Below are positions 1 to 5,558 of a DNA stretch of 6,813 bases, piece after piece. The number at the start of each line of letters is the position of its first letter. The stretch's first letter is position 1. Source of the DNA: Oscillospiraceae bacterium (lineage in GTDB: Bacteria; Bacillota; Clostridia; Oscillospirales; Ruminococcaceae); the NCBI GenBank assembly GCA_900768705.1, contig CAAGEB010000023.1, positions 1 through 6,813 of the forward strand. Reading direction: 5' to 3'. Made by a program: the position numbers and the translations under genes. Below the pieces are notes generated by a model. The model had not been told where the DNA came from, ran no database searches, and saw nothing but the letters and a program-made list of their open reading frames with translations.

Positions 1-173
1 CCGTCATCTTGCACAATTCGTCCTAGCAAGGCGTCAGCCTTGCGTCGTCCTCATTGTACAATCTGACGAAAACTCTGACGGCGCAATCGAACGACAATAA
101 TTGTGCGGTATTGCCTTAACTTACAGACTTACCCTTTGTTAAGGGGCGTGGGGGTTTGGAATAGAAGAGACTT
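1..173. other. Non-coding, hairpin-rich left flank
   Basis: I see no credible gene here. The stretch has short inverted repeats. GCAAGGC (26-32) pairs with GCCTTGC (37-43) around a GTCA loop. GCACAATT (12-19) pairs with AATTGTGC (99-106). CCGTCA (1-6) pairs with TGACGG (76-81), and CCTTAAC (114-120) with GTTAAGG (138-144). Bases 140-173 look like a diverged copy of the purine-rich module that precedes the ATTACCTTACAG motif elsewhere in the window. It is probably the continuation of the repeat field that starts left of the window. Confidence 0.5.
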
Positions 174-237
174 ATTACCTTACAGTCGAACCGCAATCCA
201 CATTGCAATGTCGGTTGCGTTTCGACTGTAAGGTAAT
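174..237. repeat. Inverted repeat with ATTACCTTACAG arms
   Basis: The 23-base arms 174-196 and 215-237 are reverse complements with one mismatch, separated by 18 bases. The arm begins with ATTACCTTACAG. That 12-mer occurs four times in the window: 174-185 and 491-502 forward, 226-237 and 6595-6606 reversed. The right arm is also the outer end of the larger 58-bp inverted repeat. Transcribed RNA could form a long hairpin, but no T-tract marks it as a terminator. Confidence 0.8.
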
Positions 238-270
238 CAGTTTGTTCTATTTTCCCCGAACCCTTTTAGC

Positions 271-341
271 GCCTGTTGCCCTTTGTTGCGCGGCATCCTT
301 GCCGCGCTTCTGGGGTAACGGCAAAAACATCCTGTTTTCGC
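271..341 (+). repeat. Hairpin module A-B, copy 1
   Basis: This copy holds hairpin A, GCGCGGC (288-294) with GCCGCGC (301-307) around ATCCTT. It also holds hairpin B, whose 9-base arms 321-329 and 333-341 surround TCC with one mismatch. The related copy is 6742-6812. The two copies share an identical 19-base start, while stem bases differ in a pair-preserving way. It lies mostly inside the 58-bp inverted-repeat element. Confidence 0.75.
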
Positions 342-368
342 TTGCTGTCGCATTGCGGGGGCTCTAGT

Positions 369-433
369 GTGTCCGCCTTTAATGCGCAGCGTCGTGCTGC
401 GCTCGGGCGGACACCTTGCAACATCGTGTTGCA
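369..433 (+). repeat. Hairpin module C-D, copy 1
   Basis: The compound hairpin C has outer stem GTGTCCGCC (369-377) with GGCGGACAC (406-414) and inner stem GCGCAGC (384-390) with GCTGCGC (396-402). Hairpin D is TGCAACA (417-423) with TGTTGCA (427-433) around TCG. The segment 374-431 is about 95% identical by eye to 6650-6708 on the right flank. Confidence 0.8.
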
Positions 434-560
434 GCCCCCGCATTGCACCAGCAAAGCGCTAAAAGGGTTCGGGGAAAATAGAACAAACTGATTACCTTAC
501 AGTCGAAACGCAATACATTTTTCAATGTACTGTTGGGAAAAAGCGGCTTGCCGCCCCCGA

Positions 561-592
561 TTTGTTGAGACGGCTTTAGCCGTCGAGACAAA
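561..592. repeat. Stem-loop in left flank
   Basis: GACGGC (569-574) pairs with GCCGTC (579-584) around a four-base loop, inside an outer stem TTTGT (561-565) with ACAAA (588-592). It sits between the repeat element and the end of the MATE gene. On the minus strand it is the second hairpin downstream of the MATE stop. Its role is unknown. Confidence 0.5.
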
Positions 593-604
593 CAAAAGGG
601 GTTC

Positions 605-625
605 GGGGAAAACGGTGTTTTCCCC
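605..625 (-). terminator. Possible terminator of the MATE gene
   Basis: GGGGAAAAC (605-613) and GTTTTCCCC (617-625) form a 9-bp stem with a three-base loop, about 110 bases beyond the MATE stop codon. Read leftward it is followed, after a 7-base gap, by TTTTGTTTGT. The gap makes it a poor intrinsic terminator. The sequence next to it also resembles the repeat module at 461-480, so it may simply be repeat structure. Confidence 0.3.
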
Positions 626-736
626 CAAAAAGGTTAGATAAGAAGAGGGCAGGCATTGACAACGAGACTTTGTTTTATTGATATACTCTTGTTTGTAATG
701 CAATAAGTATGTTCTTTGCAGCCCACCCTGTTCTTG
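626..736. other. A+T-richer spacer, nothing recognised
   Basis: This is the stretch between the hairpin field and the MATE stop codon. I see no gene, RNA or convincing promoter. A TTGACA at 656-661 has no well-spaced -10 partner. Confidence 0.4.
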
Positions 737-2119
737 CTATATCTTGCTTTTCGCAGGAAAGTATTCTGCCTGTCGCCTTTTGGTATTCCGCCATACCACA
801 ATGTAGCAGATGATATGTACCATCAGCGTTATTGTCCAGCTTACCGGATAGGAAATATAAACCGTGTAAACATTATGGAATTCCGCAATCCGAAAAACGG
901 TATTCAGCCATAAAATCCGTATGCCGCAGGCACCGAGCAGAGAGACAATCATCGGAGTTACCGAGCAGCCCAGACCTCTCAGCACGCCCACCATAACATC
1001 CATCATACCGCAGAGCGCATAGGTTGTTACAATTACGGAAAGCCGCTTCATACCCGCTTCAATAACCGGAGCATTATTGGAATAAACAGATAACAGCGGT
1101 TTGCCGAACAGAAATGCCGCCCAGCCCAGTACTACTCCGGTGACAATCACGCAAAGCTGTGAGCATAAAAGAATTCTCGGTATCCTGTCATAACGCTTTG
1201 CACCCACATTCTGTCCAGTAAAGGAAACCGCCGACTGATGAAAGGTGTTCATTGCCATATAGATAAAACCTTCAATGGAAGCGGCGGCGGAATTTCCCGA
1301 AACCACAATATCCCCGAAAGGATTAATGGAGGACTGTATCACCACATTGGAAAGTGAAAAAATAACTCCCTGAAAGCCTGCGGGAAGTCCGATTTTCGCA
1401 ATTGTTCCCATCACCCTTGCCTTTATCCGGAGCTTCTTAAGATTGAGATGAATGGAATTCTGCTCCTTAATAAGGCATATTACCGTCAGGACGGCGGAAA
1501 TTCCCTCGGAAATTACCGTTGCCAGAGCAACTCCCTCCACATCCATACGAAATACAATAACAAACAGCAGATTAAGACCCACATTCACAATTCCCGCTGT
1601 GGTAAGGAAGTACAGCGGCCGTTTTGTGTCGCCGACGGAGCGTAGAATTGCCGAGCCGAAGTTATACAGCAGCATTGCTGGCATTCCCATAAAGTAAATC
1701 CGCAGGTAATCCGAAGCAAGCGTAAGCTGGGATTCGGGGGTTTCCATAATCACCAGCAGCTCCGGAGCAAGAAAGTAGCCGATTGCGCTGAGTATTACTC
1801 CGCAGATCAAGGAAAGGGTTACGGCGGTGTGAACCGTATCCTGCATATCCTCAAAGGAACCCGCTCCGTGGGCTCTTGCCGCTGAAACATTAATTCCCAC
1901 CGACAGACCAACGAACAGATTGGTGATAAGATTAATCAATGCAGTGGTGCAGCCGACTGCTCCCATGGAGTTGTCTCCCGCAAATCTTCCCACAACAATA
2001 ACATCCGCCGCATTGAAAAGCAGCTGCAGCAATCCCGAAGCCATCAGCGGCAGCGAAAACATCAGCAGCTTTTTCAGTACAGAGCCGCTGCACATATCCA
2101 TCTGATAAGATTTTGCCAT
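737..2119 (-). CDS. MATE family efflux transporter
   Basis: This 460-residue inner-membrane transporter is predicted to have twelve membrane helices in two similar halves. MATE proteins export drugs or other organic solutes in exchange for Na+ or H+; the substrate here cannot be read from sequence. Support comes from the N-terminal segment with NAADVIVVGRFAG (36-48), the GAVG turn after it, FGSAILRSVGDTKRP (154-168) in the first half, and GQNVGAKRYDR (302-312), the typical loop of the second half. A short basic tail ends the protein. Length is normal for the family. The ATG at 2119 has a short GGGAG site four bases upstream. It is transcribed alone from an extended -10 promoter and lies downstream of a terminator-like hairpin closing the previous unit. 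The MATE call is secure; the subfamily (MepA/DinF-like versus NorM) is not settled. Confidence 0.95.
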   Translation of the reverse strand: MAKSYQMDMCSGSVLKKLLMFSLPLMASGLLQLLFNAADVIVVGRFAGDNSMGAVGCTTALINLITNLFVGLSVGINVSAARAHGAGSFEDMQDTVHTAVTLSLICGVILSAIGYFLAPELLVIMETPESQLTLASDYLRIYFMGMPAMLLYNFGSAILRSVGDTKRPLYFLTTAGIVNVGLNLLFVIVFRMDVEGVALATVISEGISAVLTVICLIKEQNSIHLNLKKLRIKARVMGTIAKIGLPAGFQGVIFSLSNVVIQSSINPFGDIVVSGNSAAASIEGFIYMAMNTFHQSAVSFTGQNVGAKRYDRIPRILLCSQLCVIVTGVVLGWAAFLFGKPLLSVYSNNAPVIEAGMKRLSVIVTTYALCGMMDVMVGVLRGLGCSVTPMIVSLLGACGIRILWLNTVFRIAEFHNVYTVYISYPVSWTITLMVHIICYIVVWRNTKRRQAEYFPAKSKI

Positions 2120-2154
2120 AATTCTCCCTTTACCCTGTTTTTATTTCTCTTTAG

Positions 2155-2163
2155 ATTATAGCA
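2155..2163 (-). promoter_or_regulatory. Extended -10 promoter of the MATE gene
   Basis: On the minus strand this reads TGCTATAAT, a perfect -10 hexamer with the TGn extension, 36 bases before the MATE start codon. No good -35 hexamer stands 16-18 bases upstream, which is usual when the extension is present. The same TGCTA(T/A)AAT form appears before the carboxypeptidase and corA genes. Confidence 0.6.
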
Positions 2164-2249
2164 TATTTTACCGAAAAATGGCTTTGGCAAAAATAATAAA
2201 GTTTGATTGAAAATTTGCTGAAAAACATTAATTTTATACAAAGAATAAT

Positions 2250-2268
2250 CCGGCTGAAAAACAGCCGG
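2250..2268 (-). terminator. Terminator of the metallophosphoesterase/YdbC unit
   Basis: CCGGCTG (2250-2256) and CAGCCGG (2262-2268) form a perfect 7-bp G+C-rich stem with a five-base loop, 24 bases past the YdbC stop codon. Read leftward it is followed by the T-rich tail ATTATTCTTTGT. The tail is interrupted, so termination may be partial. It separates this unit from the MATE promoter about 90 bases further on. Confidence 0.6.
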
Positions 2269-2292
2269 AGAAATATGTTTTATTTGCGCCTA

Positions 2293-2529
2293 TTATTCAA
2301 AAGAATCCTCTTCGTCTCTGGCGTTAAACAGCTCCACCAGCTTCGTCATTTCCTCCTCGGTGAGAGAAACCCCCTTGCTCATACGGGTATGATCGGGGGA
2401 CCAGTCACGAATATCAAATTTCGGGTCGTGACCGTTCCAGCTTACCATATTAAGCTCTCTTGTCCAGCCCTTGGAATTCTCGGAAATAACTCCCAGTTCC
2501 TTGGTAATTTCAAATGTAATGTCAGCCAT
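2293..2529 (-). CDS. PC4/YdbC-like single-stranded nucleic-acid-binding protein
   Basis: This 78-residue protein begins MADITFEITKELGVISEN. Its core, SWNGHDPKFDIRDWSPDH (29-46), is the hallmark of the YdbC branch of PC4-like proteins. Members fold as a small beta-sheet plus helix, dimerise and bind single-stranded DNA or RNA. The MSKGVSLTEEEM segment leads into the C-terminal helix. The open frame runs back to 2628, but the upstream part is only a lysine/arginine-rich readout of another frame. The family start, and AAGGAG (2537-2542) seven bases before the ATG, fix the start at 2529. It overlaps the upstream metallophosphoesterase by 8 bases, so the two are probably translationally coupled. 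The biological role in Firmicutes is not well defined; a part in transcription or DNA transactions is inferred from the fold. Confidence 0.88.
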   Translation of the reverse strand: MADITFEITKELGVISENSKGWTRELNMVSWNGHDPKFDIRDWSPDHTRMSKGVSLTEEEMTKLVELFNARDEEDSFE

Positions 2530-3265
2530 CTTCGTTCTCCTTCTTTTCTTCCTTTTTGGATTTTTTTGTTGGTTTCGGCTCTTTTTTCTTTTTGATTTTC
2601 GTGGAATCGGCAACAATGATTTTGTCAAATACAGCGTGATATTTCGGAGGAATAAGCTTGTTCAGGTGAAGCTTTCCGAAAAACCAGCCCTTGAAATCGA
2701 TTTTGTCGAAAATTCCGTTCAGATAGGTGTTGATGAAATTCGGCTCGCCGCTGCCTGTGAGAAAATCCTGCATTCTTGACGGGGGTTCATAGGTAACAAC
2801 AAAGTCAACCTTATTCCCGTTCTTTTCGAGATTTTCCAGACCCTCTGCCAGCTCATCATCGGAGGGAACCTCCCGCTGCCACCAGTTGGAGCCTTCGTCA
2901 AGCTCTGCGATTTCGTCCGACTGACCGCCGCCGAAAGCGAACACCGTTTTTTCGGCGATTTCAAAAACCTGTCCCCGCATAAGCTGCCGCAGTCTGCCGC
3001 TTATAAGACGGGTTTTTCCGCCGCACCACTCGGAAACCTCGTATTCCTCCAGCAAATCGTAATTTTCGTGAGAGCCTTCCACAAAAAGTACATTGTAAGG
3101 AAGCCTGCCGATTTTTTTCAGAAGTCTTTTTTCCTTCGGACTTCCGTCCCAGATAAAACCGAAATCACCGCAGATAATCAAAGCGTCCTGCTTTTTCAGT
3201 TTGCGGAGCATCGGATCCTTAAACCGGCTGAAATCCGAATGGGTGTCGCCTGTTATGTAAATCAT
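2522..3265 (-). CDS. Calcineurin-like metallophosphoesterase family protein with altered metal site
   Basis: This 247-residue cytoplasmic protein has the calcineurin-like fold signature. GDTH at 6-9 supplies Asp7 and His9, and GDFG at 33-36 supplies Asp34. At the remaining motifs canonical ligands are changed. GNHE reads GSHE (64-67), the later His motif reads TYEPP (158-162), and GHxH reads GKLH (197-200). Either catalysis is lost or altered, or this subfamily uses a variant metal site. Substrate is unknown; family members cleave phosphomono- or phosphodiesters. The last 25 residues are a lysine-rich charged tail, disordered in appearance, whose coding DNA also carries the ribosome-binding site of the next gene. 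GGAGG (3272-3276) lies six bases before the ATG. It is the first gene of a two-gene unit with the YdbC-like protein. Confidence 0.85.
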   Translation of the reverse strand: MIYITGDTHSDFSRFKDPMLRKLKKQDALIICGDFGFIWDGSPKEKRLLKKIGRLPYNVLFVEGSHENYDLLEEYEVSEWCGGKTRLISGRLRQLMRGQVFEIAEKTVFAFGGGQSDEIAELDEGSNWWQREVPSDDELAEGLENLEKNGNKVDFVVTYEPPSRMQDFLTGSGEPNFINTYLNGIFDKIDFKGWFFGKLHLNKLIPPKYHAVFDKIIVADSTKIKKKKEPKPTKKSKKEEKKENEDG

Positions 3266-3298
3266 TGAATCCCTCCAAGCGATCAGGAAACTGAAAAA

Positions 3299-3326
3299 AT
3301 GTTACAAATTTCTTACAATTTCACAA
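3299..3326 (-). promoter_or_regulatory. Candidate promoter of the metallophosphoesterase unit
   Basis: On the minus strand TTGTGA (3321-3326) and TAACAT (3299-3304) are separated by 16 bases, giving a start near 3292 and a leader of about 27 bases. The match is moderate. The -10 overlaps the direct repeat described at 3300-3317, so a protein bound there would be expected to repress this promoter. Confidence 0.35.
3300..3317. promoter_or_regulatory. Direct repeat resembling a WalR/PhoP box
   Basis: TTACAAATTTC and TTACAATTTC are tandem, with TTACA repeating every 11 bases, one helical turn. On the minus strand this reads TGTAAG, five bases, TGTAAC, and matches 11 of 12 positions of the published WalR consensus TGT(A/T)A(A/T/C)-N5-TGT(A/T)A(A/T/C). 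PhoP boxes are similar. It lies about 16 bases upstream of the -35 region of a cell-wall gene, which fits an activator site. The tract is A+T-rich, so a chance match is possible. Confidence 0.35.
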
Positions 3327-3332
3327 AACCAC

Positions 3333-3362
3333 TTTACTTTTGCCGTTCACTTCTGCTATAAT
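3333..3362 (+). promoter_or_regulatory. Promoter of the carboxypeptidase-rlmH unit
   Basis: TTTACT (3333-3338) and TATAAT (3357-3362) are separated by 18 bases, with a TGC extension directly before the -10. Transcription would start near 3369, leaving a leader of about 58 bases. A second TATAAT at 3391 has no -35 partner. Confidence 0.65.
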
Positions 3363-3426
3363 ATAAGCGTGGGTGCGAATTTTCTTCCCCTATAATATAA
3401 TAACCGAAAAAAGGTGATTTGTCTAT

Positions 3427-4875
3427 ATGAGAAAAGCAAAAAAATGTACAATATTTTGTGTGATTATTCTGTTATTTTCATTAATTGGCACAAGTCTGAC
3501 AGGTTTTGCGGCTTTTTCGCCCTCTTTCAAGACTAACAGCGACGGAATTTATATGGTAAATCTTGACACGGGTATTGTTGTTATGTCAAAAAACGCCGAT
3601 AAGAAACTGTATCCCGCTTCAACAACTAAAATTATGACCTGCCTTGTTTCGCTGGAAAATATCAAGGATTTCAATAAAAAGGTTGAATGTCCGTATGAGT
3701 GTTTCAATGAGTTCAACAATGAAAACCCCAACTATTACGGTCCTTCAACAGGTGCTATTGAGCCGCTTCAGGAAAACCTTACATACAACGACTGCCTGTA
3801 TGCCATGATGCTTGCTTCCGCCTGCGAGGCTTCAAATATTCTTGCCTACAATGTGGCGGGCAGCATTGAAAAGTTCGTTGATATGATGAACGAAACCGCT
3901 CAGAAGATCGGCTGCAAGAGTACTCACTTCGCCAATACACACGGACTTTTCGACGAGGAGAATTATACCACCGCTTATGATATGTACCTGATTACAAAAT
4001 ATGCGATGGACAATTATCCCGGCTTTATGAAAATCTGCGGCACATACGAATACGATATGCCCGCCAACGACGCCAATCCCGAGGGTTATACCCTTACTCA
4101 TACAAATTATATGATGTGCAGCACCAGCAGCTACTACTATGAGGGTGTATCGGGAGTTAAAACCGGCAGTATCGACAGATATTATTACAAGAAAAACGGC
4201 GAGTGGGACTGGGATGATTATGAGTACGGTTCCCGTGCCCTTGTCACCACCGCAGAGAAGAACGGTTATAAATATATGCTTGTAACTCTCGGCGCACCGT
4301 ACTGCAAGGCAGACGGCTCCGACACCGACTCCATTCTCTCCTTTACCGACCATATCAATCTTTATGACTGGGCGTTCGACGAGTTTGAGTACACTCAGGT
4401 TATTGAGAAAAATCAGCAGGTAATGCTGGCAGATGTGGTGCTTGGCAAGGACGCAGATAAGGTGGGAATTGTCACCACGGAGGATTATTTCACTCTGATG
4501 CCGAAATCAATAGATAAATCCTCTATTCAGCAGATAAAGCCGGTTATCGAGCCTATGAACGCTCCTGTTGAAAAAGGCACAAAGGTTGGAAATCTGGAGC
4601 TTCGGCTCAACGGAGAAACACTGGTGAAAATCCCTCTTGCGACAGAATCCGATGTAGAGCTGGATACCGTGGCGCAGTACAAACAGAACCTGGAGGCAAT
4701 TCTGAAATCTCCCCAGTTCATTGTATCTTCAATTGTGCTTGCCGCTCTTATAATTACATGGATTGTGGCGTTCAATATCAACAGAAGACGCAGACGGCTG
4801 AAATCTGATATGCAGCGCCGTCGCAAAATCAATATGGCTCCCTCAAACAAATACAGAAATAACAGACGCAGATGA
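3427..4875 (+). CDS. D-alanyl-D-alanine carboxypeptidase, family S11 (low-molecular-mass PBP)
   Basis: This 482-residue cell-envelope enzyme removes the terminal D-Ala from peptidoglycan stem pentapeptides and so limits cross-linking. A signal sequence or N-terminal anchor occupies about 1-29. The S11 domain shows S65-T-T-K68 (SxxK, nucleophile and base), S131-A-C133 at the SxN position, and K245-T-G247. The Asn of SxN is replaced by Cys. From about 323 to 411 a PBP5-like beta-rich C-terminal domain follows. A hydrophobic helix (431-449) and an arginine-rich tail of about 30 residues end the protein. The tail should face the cytoplasm. This is a true transmembrane anchor rather than the amphipathic helix of E. 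coli PBP5. AAGGTGA (3411-3417) precedes the ATG by nine bases. The stop overlaps rlmH. Confidence 0.93.
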   Translation: MRKAKKCTIFCVIILLFSLIGTSLTGFAAFSPSFKTNSDGIYMVNLDTGIVVMSKNADKKLYPASTTKIMTCLVSLENIKDFNKKVECPYECFNEFNNENPNYYGPSTGAIEPLQENLTYNDCLYAMMLASACEASNILAYNVAGSIEKFVDMMNETAQKIGCKSTHFANTHGLFDEENYTTAYDMYLITKYAMDNYPGFMKICGTYEYDMPANDANPEGYTLTHTNYMMCSTSSYYYEGVSGVKTGSIDRYYYKKNGEWDWDDYEYGSRALVTTAEKNGYKYMLVTLGAPYCKADGSDTDSILSFTDHINLYDWAFDEFEYTQVIEKNQQVMLADVVLGKDADKVGIVTTEDYFTLMPKSIDKSSIQQIKPVIEPMNAPVEKGTKVGNLELRLNGETLVKIPLATESDVELDTVAQYKQNLEAILKSPQFIVSSIVLAALIITWIVAFNINRRRRRLKSDMQRRRKINMAPSNKYRNNRRR

Positions 4876-5348
4876 TGAATGTTACTTTTATTGCAATGGG
4901 GAAGCTGAAAGAGAATTATTTCCGTGCCGCTTGTGAGGAATATCAGAAGCGGCTTTCGGCGTATGCAAAGGTTACTCTGAAAGAACCGGAGCCTGTGGCT
5001 TTGCCGCAAAATCCCAATGCTTCGCAGATTGCACAGGCTTTGGAACAGGAAGCGGTAAAAATCCGTGAGAATGCCAAGGGTTACAAAATCGCAATGTGCA
5101 TAGAGGGAAAGCAGCTTTCCAGCGAGCAGCTGGCAGAAAAGCTGGAAGATCTGGCAAGCCGCGGAATTTCCTCGGTAAGCTTTATTGTGGGAAGTTCCTT
5201 CGGACTGTCGGAAAATTTCAAACGGGAATGTGATTTTCGTATGTCCATGTCGCCCATGACCTTTCCTCACAGCTTGGCAAGAGTAATGCTGATGGAACAG
5301 GTTTACCGTGCGTTTTCCATAAATAATAACGGCAAATATCACAAATAG
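4872..5348 (+). CDS. rlmH: 23S rRNA (pseudouridine1915-N3)-methyltransferase RlmH
   Basis: RlmH is a small SPOUT-class (trefoil-knot) dimer that uses S-adenosylmethionine to methylate pseudouridine 1915 of helix 69 in assembled ribosomes. Visible family marks are the start MNVTFIAMGKLKENYF, the knot loop GSSFGLSE (107-114), TFPHSLARVMLMEQVYRAF (130-148) and the C-terminal YHK. The second Gly of the usual GG before the loop is Ser. Length (157-158) is normal. Two ATGs stand side by side at 4872 and 4875. The second aligns better with family starts and overlaps the carboxypeptidase TGA by one base; the first overlaps by four. Neither has a strong ribosome-binding site, so expression probably relies on translational coupling to the upstream gene. 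In E. coli rlmH also sits in the mrdA-rodA-dacA cell-wall region. Confidence 0.96.
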   Translation: MMNVTFIAMGKLKENYFRAACEEYQKRLSAYAKVTLKEPEPVALPQNPNASQIAQALEQEAVKIRENAKGYKIAMCIEGKQLSSEQLAEKLEDLASRGISSVSFIVGSSFGLSENFKRECDFRMSMSPMTFPHSLARVMLMEQVYRAFSINNNGKYHK

Positions 5349-5399
5349 CGGGATTTCACAGATGTTCGTCCACGATTGTGTAAAATTTTGCAAAAGTGG
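5349..5399. other. Spacer after rlmH without an obvious terminator
   Basis: I find no G+C-rich hairpin with a T-tract between the rlmH stop and the corA promoter. Some read-through from the carboxypeptidase-rlmH unit into corA is therefore possible. Confidence 0.4.
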
Positions 5400-5428
5400 T
5401 TGATTTTTGAGAGATAATGTGCTAAAAT
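5400..5428 (+). promoter_or_regulatory. Promoter of corA
   Basis: TTGATT (5400-5405) and TAAAAT (5423-5428) are separated by the ideal 17 bases, and TGC directly precedes the -10. Transcription would start near 5435, giving a leader of roughly 130 bases before the corA start codon. That is long enough for the regulatory structures described at 5464-5558. Confidence 0.65.
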
Positions 5429-5463
5429 AAAATGTGTTGTAAATTAACTATACTGTGAGGTGA

Positions 5464-5558
5464 GATTATGAGCGCAGACCCGGGACGAAGTAGAAATATT
5501 TTATACTGCGCTTATAATCGGAGTTTCTCCTTTTAAGCGCAGTATGCGGAAGGAGGAA
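5464..5558 (+). promoter_or_regulatory. Candidate RNA switch in the corA leader
   Basis: Three segments compete for pairing. Segment 1 (5464-5477) can pair with segment 2 (5506-5519) over 14 positions with one G-U, burying the upstream-ORF start codon. Segment 2 (5503-5514) can instead pair perfectly over 12 bp with segment 3 (5534-5545). These helices share 5506-5514 and cannot coexist. In the first state TTTCTCCTTT (5524-5533) is free to pair over ten positions, two of them G-U, with the corA ribosome-binding site at 5549-5558. In the second state its CTCC is held by GGAG (5520-5523). So 1:2 should be OFF and 2:3 ON. The pairings are seen; the switching is inferred. It does not look like the M-box, and I recognise no known riboswitch. 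Confidence 0.6.
5468..5536 (+). CDS. Upstream ORF: putative 22-residue leader peptide of corA
   Basis: An ATG four bases after GAGGTGA (5457-5463), a seven-base match to the anti-Shine-Dalgarno, opens 22 codons ending at TAA 5534-5536. The peptide begins MSADPGRS and ends RSFSF. It has an Asp-Pro at residues 4-5, arginines at 7, 9 and 18, and a Tyr/Cys/Phe-rich second half. It is in the same frame as corA, 27 bases ahead of its start, with only this stop between them. Leader peptides control Mg2+ transporter genes in enteric bacteria (mgtL before mgtA, corL before corA). In MgtL an acidic/proline-rich start makes ribosomes abort when Mg2+ is low. Whether this peptide does the same is inference. 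The ORF could also be incidental to the RNA structure. Confidence 0.5.
   Translation: MSADPGRSRNILYCAYNRSFSF

Larger units (their letters stand above)
215..513. repeat. 299-bp element bounded by perfect 58-bp inverted repeats
   Basis: Bases 215-272 and 456-513 are exact reverse complements over 58 bp, enclosing 183 bp. The interior has no plausible gene but holds four nested hairpins: 288-307, 321-341, 369-414 and 417-433. GCGGGGGCT-type arms (354-363 and 433-442) enclose the last two. The form resembles a miniature inverted-repeat element or a structured intergenic repeat. No transposase and no clear target-site duplication are visible, so mobility is inference. Perfect arms imply recent duplication or gene conversion. 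Confidence 0.75.

Noticed and set aside
237..591. Several open frames of 60-71 codons on both strands in the left flank
   Set aside because: They run through inverted repeats and hairpins, have no ribosome-binding sites, resemble no family and exist in several frames at once.
656..687. TTGACA with TATACT as a rightward promoter
   Set aside because: The spacing is 20 bases, too long, and no gene follows on the plus strand.
2530..2628. Longer N-terminus for the YdbC-like protein
   Set aside because: The extra 33 residues are a basic out-of-frame readout of the metallophosphoesterase tail; the family start and the AAGGAG site mark 2529.
3391..3396. Second TATAAT as the main carboxypeptidase promoter
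   Set aside because: There is no -35 hexamer at suitable spacing, and the TGC-extended -10 at 3357 is better.
4527..5393. Long open frame on the minus strand across the carboxypeptidase end and rlmH
   Set aside because: It is antisense to two confidently identified genes and its translation matches no family. Likewise the frame at 3832-4353.
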